From: Opitutaceae bacterium
Lineage (GTDB): Bacteria > Verrucomicrobiota > Verrucomicrobiia > Opitutales > Opitutaceae
DNA length: 64,000 bases
Reading direction: 5' to 3'
Assembly (NCBI GenBank): GCA_017994935.1
Contig: JAGOJU010000006.1
Span: 1 to 64,000, forward strand
Positions within the stretch are counted from its first letter, which is position 1; each line of letters begins with the position of its first letter. The notes under the pieces were generated by a model. The model did not search any database. It saw only the letters and a list, made by a program, of their open reading frames with translations, and had not been told where the DNA came from. Position numbers and translations under genes: made by a program. Of the stretch, positions 47,327 through 55,401 are shown in pieces.

Positions 47327-48169
47327 CTACCAAGGTCCCTGGATAACAGACCAACCTGCATCAAGCTCCCGAGACTCAATGTTGCCTGTAGATCCGATCG
47401 TGAGGACACCTCTTCCGCTAACGATCAGGAGCCATGACTTCGCCTGTCGCGTCATCTCTGTCACCAACGTCAGACCAACACCCTCATTGGTTGGACTACC
47501 CTTGCTTGATACTCGTGGCTCGATGGCTTTTCGGATCGCGGCGGCGTCCGTCATATTGTGACTCCAAGGCAGTTGGACTTCTTGAAAACTTCTTAGGATG
47601 CCTTTGCCGTTGTCGGCAAGCGCCAAGCGCACGAATCCCTCGGCCCGGTTGACCTGTCCGGATGCGTAGCCAGTGCCGCCGCTGTGCTGACGGACGTTGT
47701 TCGCCATTTCCGTCACGACGTACCAGACAAGATCGTAGACCCCGCTTAAAGGCTGATCAATGTCGTCGCCACCAGGCGCGACGCACAACGCCATTTTATT
47801 TCCCAATGCAGTCACGTCGATCCCGATTTCCTGTACAGGCACGAATCGCGCTTTGGAATCGAATCTACGAAAGCTCTCCGGCAGTTTGATACCGCACTCC
47901 GCTAGTACGTTGAGCCGCTGAAGATAGGCCGTGATCGAACACTGCTCCAACCCCTCGCAAAGCACGTTACGTCCTTGGCGTTCCCAGTGCTTGATGACCG
48001 CAACCAATGCGGTGATACCGGCCGGATAAATCCTCTGTAACTTGCTAAAATCCAGAGTCACGCAGTCTTCCTGGATTGGCTGTCCAATAAGTGTCAAAAA
48101 ATCCAACAATCCGCGCGCATTGATCTGTGCAGGCAGAACTATCCGATGAAAAGTGTGGAAGGTGGTCAT
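47327..48169 (-). CDS. STAS-HATPase fusion protein (anti-sigma-type ATPase)
   Basis: 280 residues from the ATG at 48169 (a longer frame to 48295 is rejected as its extension is not conserved-looking). The N-terminal 100 residues read as a STAS domain (VTLDFSKLQRIYPAGITAL). The C-terminal half is a GHKL ATPase: N-box EMANNVRQH near residues 154-162, G1 DNGKG at 187-191, G2 GVGLTLV at 230-236. No histidine-phosphorylation domain is present, so a serine-kinase/anti-sigma role as in SpoIIAB/RsbW is more likely than a histidine kinase. It lies in the low-G+C patch with repeats on both sides. Confidence 0.82.
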   Translation of the reverse strand: MTTFHTFHRIVLPAQINARGLLDFLTLIGQPIQEDCVTLDFSKLQRIYPAGITALVAVIKHWERQGRNVLCEGLEQCSITAYLQRLNVLAECGIKLPESFRRFDSKARFVPVQEIGIDVTALGNKMALCVAPGGDDIDQPLSGVYDLVWYVVTEMANNVRQHSGGTGYASGQVNRAEGFVRLALADNGKGILRSFQEVQLPWSHNMTDAAAIRKAIEPRVSSKGSPTNEGVGLTLVTEMTRQAKSWLLIVSGRGVLTIGSTGNIESRELDAGWSVIQGPW

Positions 48170-48500
48170 GGCCGAGAGACCCGATGGGGCGATCACATAC
48201 GTTGAGGCCAACATGATCGCGAGAGAGAGGGAAATCAATTTGCTCACGCATCGCTCGCAGCGTCGTTGTCCCTTACGTCCACGTTGTCTCGTCAAAGGGA
48301 CCCGCAGTCTCCGTCGGCCATGTGGAGCGGTCCCTTCTCAAGCCGCGGCAATCGGTGCACAGCTCTGAGATCTTGTCGAACAAGCAAGAGGTTGCTCGCC
48401 CGGATGATTCGATACGGAGTGATAGGTGACAAATATGGCAGGCATGCCGTGGAATGATGTCACTCCAAGAGATGAGGTTATTCCTTTTGTGAGTCTGGCC

Positions 48501-48540
48501 CTGGGCAAACCGGTCACGACGAAGCGTGCCCCTCCAGTTT
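48501..48540 (+). repeat. REP-like repeat, copy B
   Basis: Contains CACGACGAAGCGTGCCCCT, followed by CCAGTTT, as in copy C. The internal hairpin has one mismatch. About 40 bases align with copy C and about 38 with copy A (inverted). Confidence 0.65.
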
Positions 48541-48959
48541 CGCGATGCCTGTCAATCGCCGGATCGGCAATTGAGTTTGCCGCAATCCATCCTGAGGGTC
48601 CACTCCCACGGCAAAACCATCTTAGCTAGGGCCACCAGATGGAACCAATGCTATGGTCGATGGTGATCTTCGCAGCCATCACCCAGCCGTCCAAAAGCCT
48701 TTGGGTCATGCCCGACAATCGTAGATGGACTATAAAGGGGCAGGTCGTGTAGTTTGTACTCAAGAACTCTTCACCAAATCCACGCCGAAACCAGACGGCT
48801 TGCCGCCAAGGTTGTCGTCGAATTGGTATGTACCACATGGGGAGCGAGAGATGCCTATCGCACCGGATCGATTTCACGGGTCACTGCCTGTCGCATAGCC
48901 ATTGTCTCAAGGAAACGTGATGGCGATGAAACTGGCGCAATGGCTGGCGTTGGGATGCG

Positions 48960-49000
48960 CTGGGCAATCGCGGGCACGACGAAGCGTGCCCCTTCAGTTT
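48960..49000 (+). repeat. REP-like repeat, copy C with perfect 7-bp hairpin
   Basis: The arm GGGCACG (48972-48978) pairs perfectly with CGTGCCC (48985-48991) over a 6-base loop ACGAAG. The similarity to copy A extends further left to about 48925. It lies about 155 bases before the epimerase gene. Confidence 0.7.
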
Positions 49001-49155
49001 GGAGGAAACGTCAAGGGCTCTGTTTGATTCGCAAGTCGCCTCATTGTCGGTCTGCAACGCGGCGGGCGGCCCTGCATGCGGCGTTTTTGACAATAAATTA
49101 CCAACGCGGCGTGCCGTATAGGAGTATGTCCTCAGTCAAGCCACGCCGCTACGCG

Positions 49156-50088
49156 ATGAAACTCCTCATTACTGGCGGAGCCGGTTACATCGGCTCCGTC
49201 CTCATTCCTCACCTGCTCTCCGAAGGGCATGACGTGACGGTTCTCGACACGTTCATGTTCGGACAACCCAGCCTGCTTGAATGCTGCAGGTTCGATGGCT
49301 TCCAGGTGGTGCGCGGCGACTGTCGCGACGAGGGACTGCTCAAGCCTCTGCTCGCCAAGGCGGACGCCATCATCCCGCTCGCAGCGCTGGTCGGCGCCCC
49401 GCTTTGCAAGGCCGACACTCTCGGTGCACGCACGATCAATCAGGAAGCGGTGGAAATGATCTGTCGTCTTGCGTCGCCCTCGCAATGGATCCTTCTCCCG
49501 GTCACCAACAGCGGCTACGGCATCGGCGAGTCGGGCAAGTTCTGCACGGAAGACACCCCACTCCGCCCAATTTCCCTCTACGGAACAACCAAGGTTGCCG
49601 CCGAGCAGGCCGTGCTCGGGCGCACCAACAGCCTGAGCTTCCGGCTCGCCACCGTATTCGGCCTTTCTCCCCGGATGCGCGTCGACCTTCTGGTCAATGA
49701 CTTTGTCCACCGCGCCGTCACCGATCGCGCCGTCGTGATCTTTGAAGGCCACTTCAAGCGCAACTACATCCATATCCAGGACGTCGCACGCGCCTTCTCC
49801 TTCGCTCTCCGCAACTTTGAGCACATGAAGGGACGCGCCTACAACGCGGGTCTGGAGGAGGCCAATCTTTCAAAGCTCGAATTGTGCGCGGTCATCAAGA
49901 AGCACCTTCCCGCCTTCACGTTTCTGGAGGCACCGGTCGGAGAGGATCCCGACAAGCGGGACTACATCGTTTCCAACCAGCGTCTGCTGAAAACCGGCTT
50001 CCGCACCGAATGGGACCTCGATCGTGGCATCCGCGAACTCATCAAGGGTTACACCATCCTGCGAAATTCCCGCTACAGCAATGTCTGA
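49156..50088 (+). CDS. NAD-dependent epimerase/dehydratase (sugar nucleotide type)
   Basis: 310 residues. Short-chain dehydrogenase of the extended type: NAD loop GGAGYIGS at residues 6-13, then TNSGYG and the catalytic YGTTK (Tyr and Lys four apart). RNYIHIQDVARAF is the typical substrate-region motif of sugar-nucleotide epimerases. Starting at 49156 gives the classical MKLLITGGAGYIGS; an ATG at 49126 would add ten basic residues and has GGAG too close to be a normal ribosome binding site. It overlaps the nucleotidyltransferase gene by 8 bases and belongs to the polysaccharide cassette. Confidence 0.9.
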   Translation: MKLLITGGAGYIGSVLIPHLLSEGHDVTVLDTFMFGQPSLLECCRFDGFQVVRGDCRDEGLLKPLLAKADAIIPLAALVGAPLCKADTLGARTINQEAVEMICRLASPSQWILLPVTNSGYGIGESGKFCTEDTPLRPISLYGTTKVAAEQAVLGRTNSLSFRLATVFGLSPRMRVDLLVNDFVHRAVTDRAVVIFEGHFKRNYIHIQDVARAFSFALRNFEHMKGRAYNAGLEEANLSKLELCAVIKKHLPAFTFLEAPVGEDPDKRDYIVSNQRLLKTGFRTEWDLDRGIRELIKGYTILRNSRYSNV

Positions 50089-50815
50089 TCGCACTCCCCC
50101 ACCCGGCGTCATCGTCCTTGCCGGTGGTTTCGGCACCCGGGTGAGTCATCTTCTCCCCGGGGTACCCAAACCCATGGCGAGCGTCGCCGGCCGCCCATTC
50201 GTTGAATGGGTCGTGCGCGCCTTCGCACGCCGGGGCTGCCGCGAGTTCCTCATGTCGACCGGGCATCTGGCCCATGTCATCCAGGACCATTTCAAGAGCC
50301 AGCCGATCCCCAATGTCACCGTCTCATCCAGCGTCGAGACAAGTCCCTTGGGAACGGCCGGCGGCTGCCTGAACGCCCTGCCCTCGGAAGCCGCGCCGAA
50401 CCGTCGCTGGCTCGTCGTCAACGGCGACTCCCTTGTCCTCGCCGATCCTCGACCGCTGTTGCTTCCGATCGACGCCGGTGTTGCCGACGCGTCCCTTCTC
50501 GGACTCGCTCTCCCCGATGCCAGCCGTTTCGGATCGCTCGACATCGGCGGAGACGGACTTCTCAAGACGTTTCGCGAGAAAACCCCTGGAGCCGGCATCA
50601 TCAATGCGGGCGTATACGCCTTCAGCGAGCGCACCCTCAGGGCGCTTCCCTCCACGCGCCCGCTCAGCTTTGAATTCGATGTCTTTCCCGCGCTCGCCGC
50701 GAAACACCGGGTTCATGTGACCACCGTGACCGCGCCCTTCCTCGACATCGGAACACCCGAGACGCTCGCGGCTGCCGGGCACTTCATCTCGTCCCACCAG
50801 GGCCACTTCGCATGA
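50081..50815 (+). CDS. hddC: Sugar-phosphate nucleotidyltransferase, HddC-like
   Basis: 244 residues. The nucleotidyltransferase motif LAGGFGTR is at residues 13-20, followed by VPKPMASVAGRPFVEW and SPLGTAGGCL. The overall pattern recalls HddC, which makes GDP-D-glycero-D-manno-heptose from the 1-phosphate, but glucose- or mannose-1-phosphate enzymes are related. The GmhB-like phosphatase at 53061-53693 is the enzyme that would act just before HddC, which supports this. The gene overlaps the epimerase by 8 bases and the methyltransferase by 4. Confidence 0.75.
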   Translation: MSDRTPPPGVIVLAGGFGTRVSHLLPGVPKPMASVAGRPFVEWVVRAFARRGCREFLMSTGHLAHVIQDHFKSQPIPNVTVSSSVETSPLGTAGGCLNALPSEAAPNRRWLVVNGDSLVLADPRPLLLPIDAGVADASLLGLALPDASRFGSLDIGGDGLLKTFREKTPGAGIINAGVYAFSERTLRALPSTRPLSFEFDVFPALAAKHRVHVTTVTAPFLDIGTPETLAAAGHFISSHQGHFA

Positions 50816-52014
50816 TTTGCCGCGTTTGCGACTCCACTCATCTCACGCCCGCCGTTGACCTCGGGCGCCAGCCGTGGGCCAATCATTTCCTGAAGCCCGC
50901 CGAGGCGGGCACTGAGCCGTACTATCCCCTTTCCGTCGTGCTGTGCGACCGCTGCAGGACCGCCCAGCTCGATCACACGGTGCCGAAGGAAACGATGTTT
51001 GCAGACCACACCTATCTCTCAGGCACCACGAAGACGCTGAGCGATCACTTCCAATCTGTCGCCCAGTCGGTCGATGCGCGCTATTTCAGGGACAGGTCAC
51101 GCAAGGCAATGCTCGACATCGGATCGAACGACGGCACCCAGCTCCGCCACTACCGCGCGCTGGGCTATGACATCGTCGGCGTGGAGCCTGCAAAACTCCC
51201 GTCCGATCTCGCCAATGCGGCGGGCCTCACGACGGTCCGGGCGTTCTTCAACGAGCAGACCGCCCGCTCGCTCAATCGAACCTTCGACGTCATCAACGCC
51301 TCCGGCGTCTTCTTCCACCTGGAGGAACTTCATTCCGTCACCGAAGGCATCCGGTGCTGTCTCGCTCCCGACGGCGTCTTCGTCATCCAGTTCCTCTACA
51401 TGAAGCGCATCGTCGAGAACGACGCCTTCGATCAGATCTACCACGAACACCTGCTCTACTACAATGTGCGCACCCTCGACACGCTGCTGCGGCGTCACGG
51501 TCTGGCGCTCTTCGACGCCGAGCTCTCGCCCATCCACGGCGGATCCATCATCGCCCACGCCACACACGTTTCCGTCGCAAATCCGAGCACGCGGCTTGCG
51601 GATTTCATCGCCGACGAGGATGCGGCCGGCGCCAATTCCCTTTCCTGGTACCACGACTTCGGCCGGCGGATCGCACTGCGACGCGAAGAGAACCGTGCCT
51701 ACCTTGAACAGTGCCGAAAGGCCGGCAGACGCGTGTTCGGACTTGGCGCTCCCGTCAAGGGAAACACCCTCCTGAACTACTACGGAATCGGTCCGGACCT
51801 CATCGAATGCCTGACCGAACGGAACCCCCACCGCCGCGGTCTGATCGCTCCCGGCAGCCACATTCCGGTGCGGATCGAGGACGAGTTTACCGACGTGCCC
51901 GACGTCTACTACGTGCTCGCGTGGAATTTCAGGAAGGAGATCCTCGCACGCTACGCCGACTTGATCGCGCGCGGCGTCGAGTTCTATTTTCCTGTCAACC
52001 CGAAGGACACATGA
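50812..52014 (+). CDS. Sugar C-methyltransferase with zinc-binding N-terminus
   Basis: 400 residues. The N-terminal Cys-rich module (CRVCDS, then CDRCRTAQL; residues 3-50) matches the putative zinc-binding domain of NDP-hexose C-methyltransferases. A SAM-binding domain follows (MLDIGSNDGTQLRHY near residues 99-113), then the C-terminal domain with GLGAPVKGNTLLNYYGI. Such enzymes methylate a carbon of a nucleotide sugar. It overlaps its neighbours by 4 bases on each side, so it is tightly coupled to the other cassette genes. Confidence 0.9.
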   Translation: MICRVCDSTHLTPAVDLGRQPWANHFLKPAEAGTEPYYPLSVVLCDRCRTAQLDHTVPKETMFADHTYLSGTTKTLSDHFQSVAQSVDARYFRDRSRKAMLDIGSNDGTQLRHYRALGYDIVGVEPAKLPSDLANAAGLTTVRAFFNEQTARSLNRTFDVINASGVFFHLEELHSVTEGIRCCLAPDGVFVIQFLYMKRIVENDAFDQIYHEHLLYYNVRTLDTLLRRHGLALFDAELSPIHGGSIIAHATHVSVANPSTRLADFIADEDAAGANSLSWYHDFGRRIALRREENRAYLEQCRKAGRRVFGLGAPVKGNTLLNYYGIGPDLIECLTERNPHRRGLIAPGSHIPVRIEDEFTDVPDVYYVLAWNFRKEILARYADLIARGVEFYFPVNPKDT

Positions 52015-52976
52015 GCCGGCCGCTATCGATCTTCGTGACAGGTGGACACGGCTTCCTCGGGCGGCATCTGAAGAACGCGCTGGAAAATGCCGGCCACCGC
52101 GTCGTCTCTCCGCGCTCCCGTGACTGCAATCTCCTCGACCCTCAGGCATTGGCTGCCTGGGACACGCAGCGTTTCGACCGCATCTATCACCTCGCCGCCT
52201 GGACCCAGGCCGGCGACTTCTGCCTGCACCATCCGGGTGAGCAATGGGTGCACAACCAGAAGCTGAACACGACCGTCCTCGAATGGTGGGCTTCTTCCCA
52301 GAAGCAGGCAAAGCTGATCACCATTGGAACGAGTTGCGCCTATGCGCCCGACCGCGAACTCCGCGAGGAGAACTATCTCGAGGGCCAGCCCATCGACAGC
52401 CTCTTCACCTATGCCATGACCAAGCGCATGCTCTGGATCGGGCAGCTTGCGCTGGCCAGGCAATACGGCCTGAAGCACCTCACACTCGTGCCGTCCACCC
52501 TCTACGGTCCGGAATACCACGCGGATGGGCGCCAGCTCCATTTCATCTTTGACCTGATCAGGAAAATCCTGCGCGGCCATCTCTACAACGAGCCGGTGAT
52601 ACTCTGGGGCGACGGACTCCAGCGCCGTGAGCTGATTCACGTCGACGACTTTGTCCGCACCGCGCTCGAGCTCAGTCCCCGTGTGGAAGGACAGATCGTC
52701 AATGTCGGCGCAGGCGAGGAATATCCCATCCGGACTTTTGCCGAACTGGTCTGCCTCCAGGTCGGCTACGATCCTTCGCGCATCCAATACGACACCAGCA
52801 GGTACACCGGCGCGCGCTCAAAATGCCTGGAAATCGGACGTCTCCGCCGGCTTTGGCCCGATTTCAATCCCGTTTCCCTGGGAGCCGGCCTGAAGCCGGT
52901 GATCGCCTGGGTGCGTGAGAAACTCGTGGAGGCCACACCTCCCGAAGCCTGCCTCTCCGACCAAACCTCTACGTAA
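52011..52976 (+). CDS. NAD-dependent epimerase/dehydratase (GDP-fucose-synthase-like)
   Basis: 321 residues from the ATG overlapping the methyltransferase stop (ATGA). The NAD loop GGHGFLGRHL lies near residues 11-20, the catalytic region has TIGTSCAY and YAMTKRM (Tyr-x-x-x-Lys), and ELIHVDDFVR is typical of the family. Some features, such as the LVPSTLYGPEYH segment, recall GDP-L-fucose synthase. It may reduce or epimerise the same sugar nucleotide as the first epimerase. It ends convergently with the GmhB-like gene. Confidence 0.9.
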   Translation: MSRPLSIFVTGGHGFLGRHLKNALENAGHRVVSPRSRDCNLLDPQALAAWDTQRFDRIYHLAAWTQAGDFCLHHPGEQWVHNQKLNTTVLEWWASSQKQAKLITIGTSCAYAPDRELREENYLEGQPIDSLFTYAMTKRMLWIGQLALARQYGLKHLTLVPSTLYGPEYHADGRQLHFIFDLIRKILRGHLYNEPVILWGDGLQRRELIHVDDFVRTALELSPRVEGQIVNVGAGEEYPIRTFAELVCLQVGYDPSRIQYDTSRYTGARSKCLEIGRLRRLWPDFNPVSLGAGLKPVIAWVREKLVEATPPEACLSDQTST

Positions 52977-53010
52977 CGCGGTCCTCTCCACCCGCATTTA
53001 TCCGTCTCCT

Positions 53011-53030
53011 GAGCGGGGCTCGAAAGCCCC
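53011..53030. terminator. Hairpin between convergent epimerase and GmhB-like genes
   Basis: The arms GGGGCT (53015-53020) and AGCCCC (53025-53030) pair perfectly around a CGAA loop. It lies 38 bases after the epimerase stop and 30 bases from the convergent stop. There is no T tract, so it is only a probable bidirectional terminator. Confidence 0.45.
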
Positions 53031-53060
53031 CTCCGCGTGCTCCGGGCATCTCAAACGTAA

Positions 53061-53693
53061 TTACGAAGCGGTCGAGGTCCCAAGGATAGCCCGGACAGCG
53101 GCGGCCAGGTCGGGATGACCGGGCACATCCTTTTCCTCGCGCAGCCGGCGACTCTCGAGTGGCTCCTCGTCTGTGCAACCGACCGCGGCCACGCGGATTC
53201 CCGCAGCAATGCCTGCCTCCCAATCCGAGGGCGAATCCCCGATCATCCAGCAGAACCCAGGGTCCAGCCCATCCGCCTTGCAGGTTTCAAGGATGTAGCG
53301 GGGCGACGGCTTGCGGTACTCCGTGGGAGCATCCGGCGCCTCCGGAGCGATGCACACGCCTGCGAAATAGGCGGAATCGGGCGCCGCGCCGAGGAGCTCC
53401 ATCATTCGTTGATTTACAGCATGTACGGCATCGAGGCTGAACATTCCACGCCCGACACCGGATTGATTGGTGAAGAGGTAGAGCAAAAATCCGGCAGCTC
53501 TCGCACTTTCCAGCGCCGCCTTTGCACCTGCGATCAGCTCCACCTGCTCCGGCGCATGCAGGTAGGGGATGTGAACGATCACCGTCCCATCCCGATCGAG
53601 GAACAACGCTCGCCGTCGAGTCACCGAGGCTGCGTCAGCGGTTTGTGCGGTCGGTGTTTTGCGATTGGAGTCGGTGGTCAAAGGGTGCTCCAC
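53061..53693 (-). CDS. gmhB: HAD phosphatase, D-glycero-D-manno-heptose bisphosphate phosphatase (GmhB)-like
   Basis: 210 residues. The HAD motif DRDGT is at 33-37 (LFLDRDGTVIVHIPYLH), followed by TNQSGVGRGMF and KPSP. The typical GmhB form is 'TNQSG.ARG' plus CxH-type zinc ligands; here the zinc-binding cysteines appear to be absent (CIAPEAPDAPTEYRKPSP), as in the zinc-free branch and related histidinol-phosphate phosphatases. It would remove one phosphate of heptose 1,7-bisphosphate. On the strand opposite to the cassette, but next to it, so the heptose role is inferred. Confidence 0.82.
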   Translation of the reverse strand: MEHPLTTDSNRKTPTAQTADAASVTRRRALFLDRDGTVIVHIPYLHAPEQVELIAGAKAALESARAAGFLLYLFTNQSGVGRGMFSLDAVHAVNQRMMELLGAAPDSAYFAGVCIAPEAPDAPTEYRKPSPRYILETCKADGLDPGFCWMIGDSPSDWEAGIAAGIRVAAVGCTDEEPLESRRLREEKDVPGHPDLAAAVRAILGTSTAS

Positions 53694-53857
53694 ATGGAAA
53701 CTCAGGCAGATTGTCCGCAGGCTTTCCAGCCGCCACTTTGCCGGAGGGAAACAGCCTGCCGGTGCAGTTCCGATTCCTCCCCGGGATTTCCAAAGTGTTT
53801 TCCCTATGGCGCGGTTTATGGTTCAGCCACCTGCGGCGGGGTCCGATTTCATGGCTC

Positions 53858-54112
53858 ATGTCCTACTCGCTTCCGCCACTCCCGCAATCGCCCGCACACC
53901 GGGTCAATCCCGGCTGGGCCGACGCCCTGTACCGCGATGTGGAATGCGGCATGGGCAGGTGGCACGACGTTGATATTGACGATGGCGGGCTCGATGAAAT
54001 GATCCCGTCCATGCCGTCGCTGCATGACCGTATGAAGGCCTCTGTGGGCCAGCCTTCCACACCTCCGGTCGCACTCTGGACCGGGAATCCCTTCGGCGGC
54101 GACGCCGCGTGA
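53858..54112 (+). CDS. Small protein of unknown function in the polysaccharide cassette
   Basis: 84 residues. No family recognised. It is acidic (DVDIDDGGLDEM), and includes proline- and histidine-rich parts. It overlaps the next gene by a 4-base GTGA, which supports its being real. A GTG near 53792 is an alternative start, in which case the protein would be 106 residues. Confidence 0.5.
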   Translation: MSYSLPPLPQSPAHRVNPGWADALYRDVECGMGRWHDVDIDDGGLDEMIPSMPSLHDRMKASVGQPSTPPVALWTGNPFGGDAA

Positions 54113-55227
54113 GTGTGGCCCGGGACACCGCGCATCCAACGGATCAAATCCGCCCGCGGGTACAGCGTCTGTTTCACTTCACGACTTGGGCCGATCGGCT
54201 GGAACCCGTCAGTGATTTTCTCGCCCGATTGCCCGGCATGGATCTCCGGGATAAGGTCAGCAATGCAAACGACCCCTCGCTGACCGCCCTCGCCCGGCTT
54301 GATTGCGACTGGCACGGCGAGAATGCCCGGGTGTTCGACGCCCTTTCGCATCCGTCACTCCAGTTCCAACCCGCTTTTGTGGCAGGGGTGACATCGATGG
54401 CGGATTTCCTGCAGCGCTGCCGCCAGAAGCCCGCAGGCGAAACCTGGTGGCTCGTCTTCATGGGTCAGCATCCCCAATGCCTTGCGGGAACCTGGGGTGC
54501 TCTCGGCCCCATCCTGCGAAAACTGGACATCCGCATCCTCTTTTATGCCTTTGATGAGGCGAGCCGCACCATGCCCTGCTTTGCAGAGTTGGCCCCGCAT
54601 CTGGATGTTTTTATCCATGACGAGGACCCCTTGGCGCCACATGCAGCACCGCTGTTGAAGGGTGACTGCCTCACGCTCCATCGCAGTTGGGTGGCAAACT
54701 GCCTCCCGTTTTCAGTGCCATTCAACGAGGAGCCCGAGAAGACGATCATCTTTCTCGGATCGAGGCTCGGTCTGACACCGCACCGCCAGCGCCAGGTGGA
54801 TTTTCTGCAAAAAAGATTCAAGGACTCCTTCCGGATATTCGCCGACCACTCCGTCTCCGTCGCAGAGCGCTCCACGCTCAGCCGCTACAAGGTAAGCCTC
54901 TGTCCCGAGGGCAGAAAATTTTCAACACCCGCGATGGCGGCCACACACACCGACCGGCCATTCTGGTCGGGCTGCATGGGCATGGTGCCCGTGAGTGAAA
55001 ACTCCGCGGCAGGCGGACGGCTCGAGTCGCTTGCACGCGCGGGCCTGATCCTCCGCTACGGCCATGGCAACCTGAAGGAGCTAGGAGCGGCCTGCGAACA
55101 GGCGCTTGAACTCGACAGCACCTCGCGGCGACGTCTCTACGAGCATTTCAACCGCGAGGAAACCGTCGGCACGGTCGTCGCAGGGCTGCTGGCACAGCAC
55201 GGACAGTCACCCTCTCAGCCAAACTGA
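54109..55227 (+). CDS. Probable glycosyltransferase, exostosin/CgeB-like
   Basis: 372 residues from a GTG that overlaps the preceding stop. The second half shows a pattern seen in exostosin-like and related GT-B transferases: FLGSRLG near residue 212, then RYKVSLCPEGRKFS, and a GCMGMVPVSENSAAGG region followed by EALELDSTSRRRLYEHFN. The first 200 residues are less conserved. It would transfer sugars in building the polysaccharide of this cassette. No membrane segment; the donor and acceptor are not known. Confidence 0.6.
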   Translation: MSVARDTAHPTDQIRPRVQRLFHFTTWADRLEPVSDFLARLPGMDLRDKVSNANDPSLTALARLDCDWHGENARVFDALSHPSLQFQPAFVAGVTSMADFLQRCRQKPAGETWWLVFMGQHPQCLAGTWGALGPILRKLDIRILFYAFDEASRTMPCFAELAPHLDVFIHDEDPLAPHAAPLLKGDCLTLHRSWVANCLPFSVPFNEEPEKTIIFLGSRLGLTPHRQRQVDFLQKRFKDSFRIFADHSVSVAERSTLSRYKVSLCPEGRKFSTPAMAATHTDRPFWSGCMGMVPVSENSAAGGRLESLARAGLILRYGHGNLKELGAACEQALELDSTSRRRLYEHFNREETVGTVVAGLLAQHGQSPSQPN

Positions 55228-55345
55228 ATATTCTCCCCTCCGTGCCGCGTGCGACGCCACAGGATTTCATCACTCCCTTGATCCAGCGCAAGAAATGCGG
55301 CTGACAGAAGTCAAAGTAATGGCTTGAAAAGGGAACCTCGGATGT

Positions 55346-55369
55346 GGACGCTGGAATGTACCAGCGTCC
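55346..55369. promoter_or_regulatory. 9-bp inverted repeat before the cytochrome oxidase operon
   Basis: GGACGCTGG (55346-55354) pairs perfectly with CCAGCGTCC (55361-55369) around a 6-base loop. It ends 32 bases before the ctaC ATG. No T tract follows, so it is more likely an operator or leader structure than a terminator. Confidence 0.5.
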
Positions 55370-55401
55370 TTGCAAACGCTGATTTTCCTTTTTCCGGCGA
55401 T

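Larger units (their letters stand above)
48170..49155. other. Gene-free accessory region with two repeat copies
   Basis: Almost 1 kb without a convincing gene. It contains repeat copies B and C. The rest looks non-coding or decayed: frames are short and unlike known proteins. The promoters of the STAS-HATPase gene (minus) and the epimerase gene (plus) must lie in it. A TTGACA at 49087-49092 is a possible -35 element for the epimerase gene, but the matching -10 is poor. Confidence 0.5.

Noticed and set aside
46909..48169. Classical two-component histidine kinase system
   Set aside because: There is no HisKA-type phosphoacceptor helix and no response regulator; the STAS domains point to partner switching.
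46469..49000. CRISPR-like array
   Set aside because: The three repeat copies are widely and unevenly spaced, occur in both orientations, have a hairpin of REP type, and no cas genes are present.
48754..49125. Upstream extension of the first epimerase to 444 residues
   Set aside because: The added segment runs through the repeat region and has no domain; the classical NAD-loop start is at 49156.
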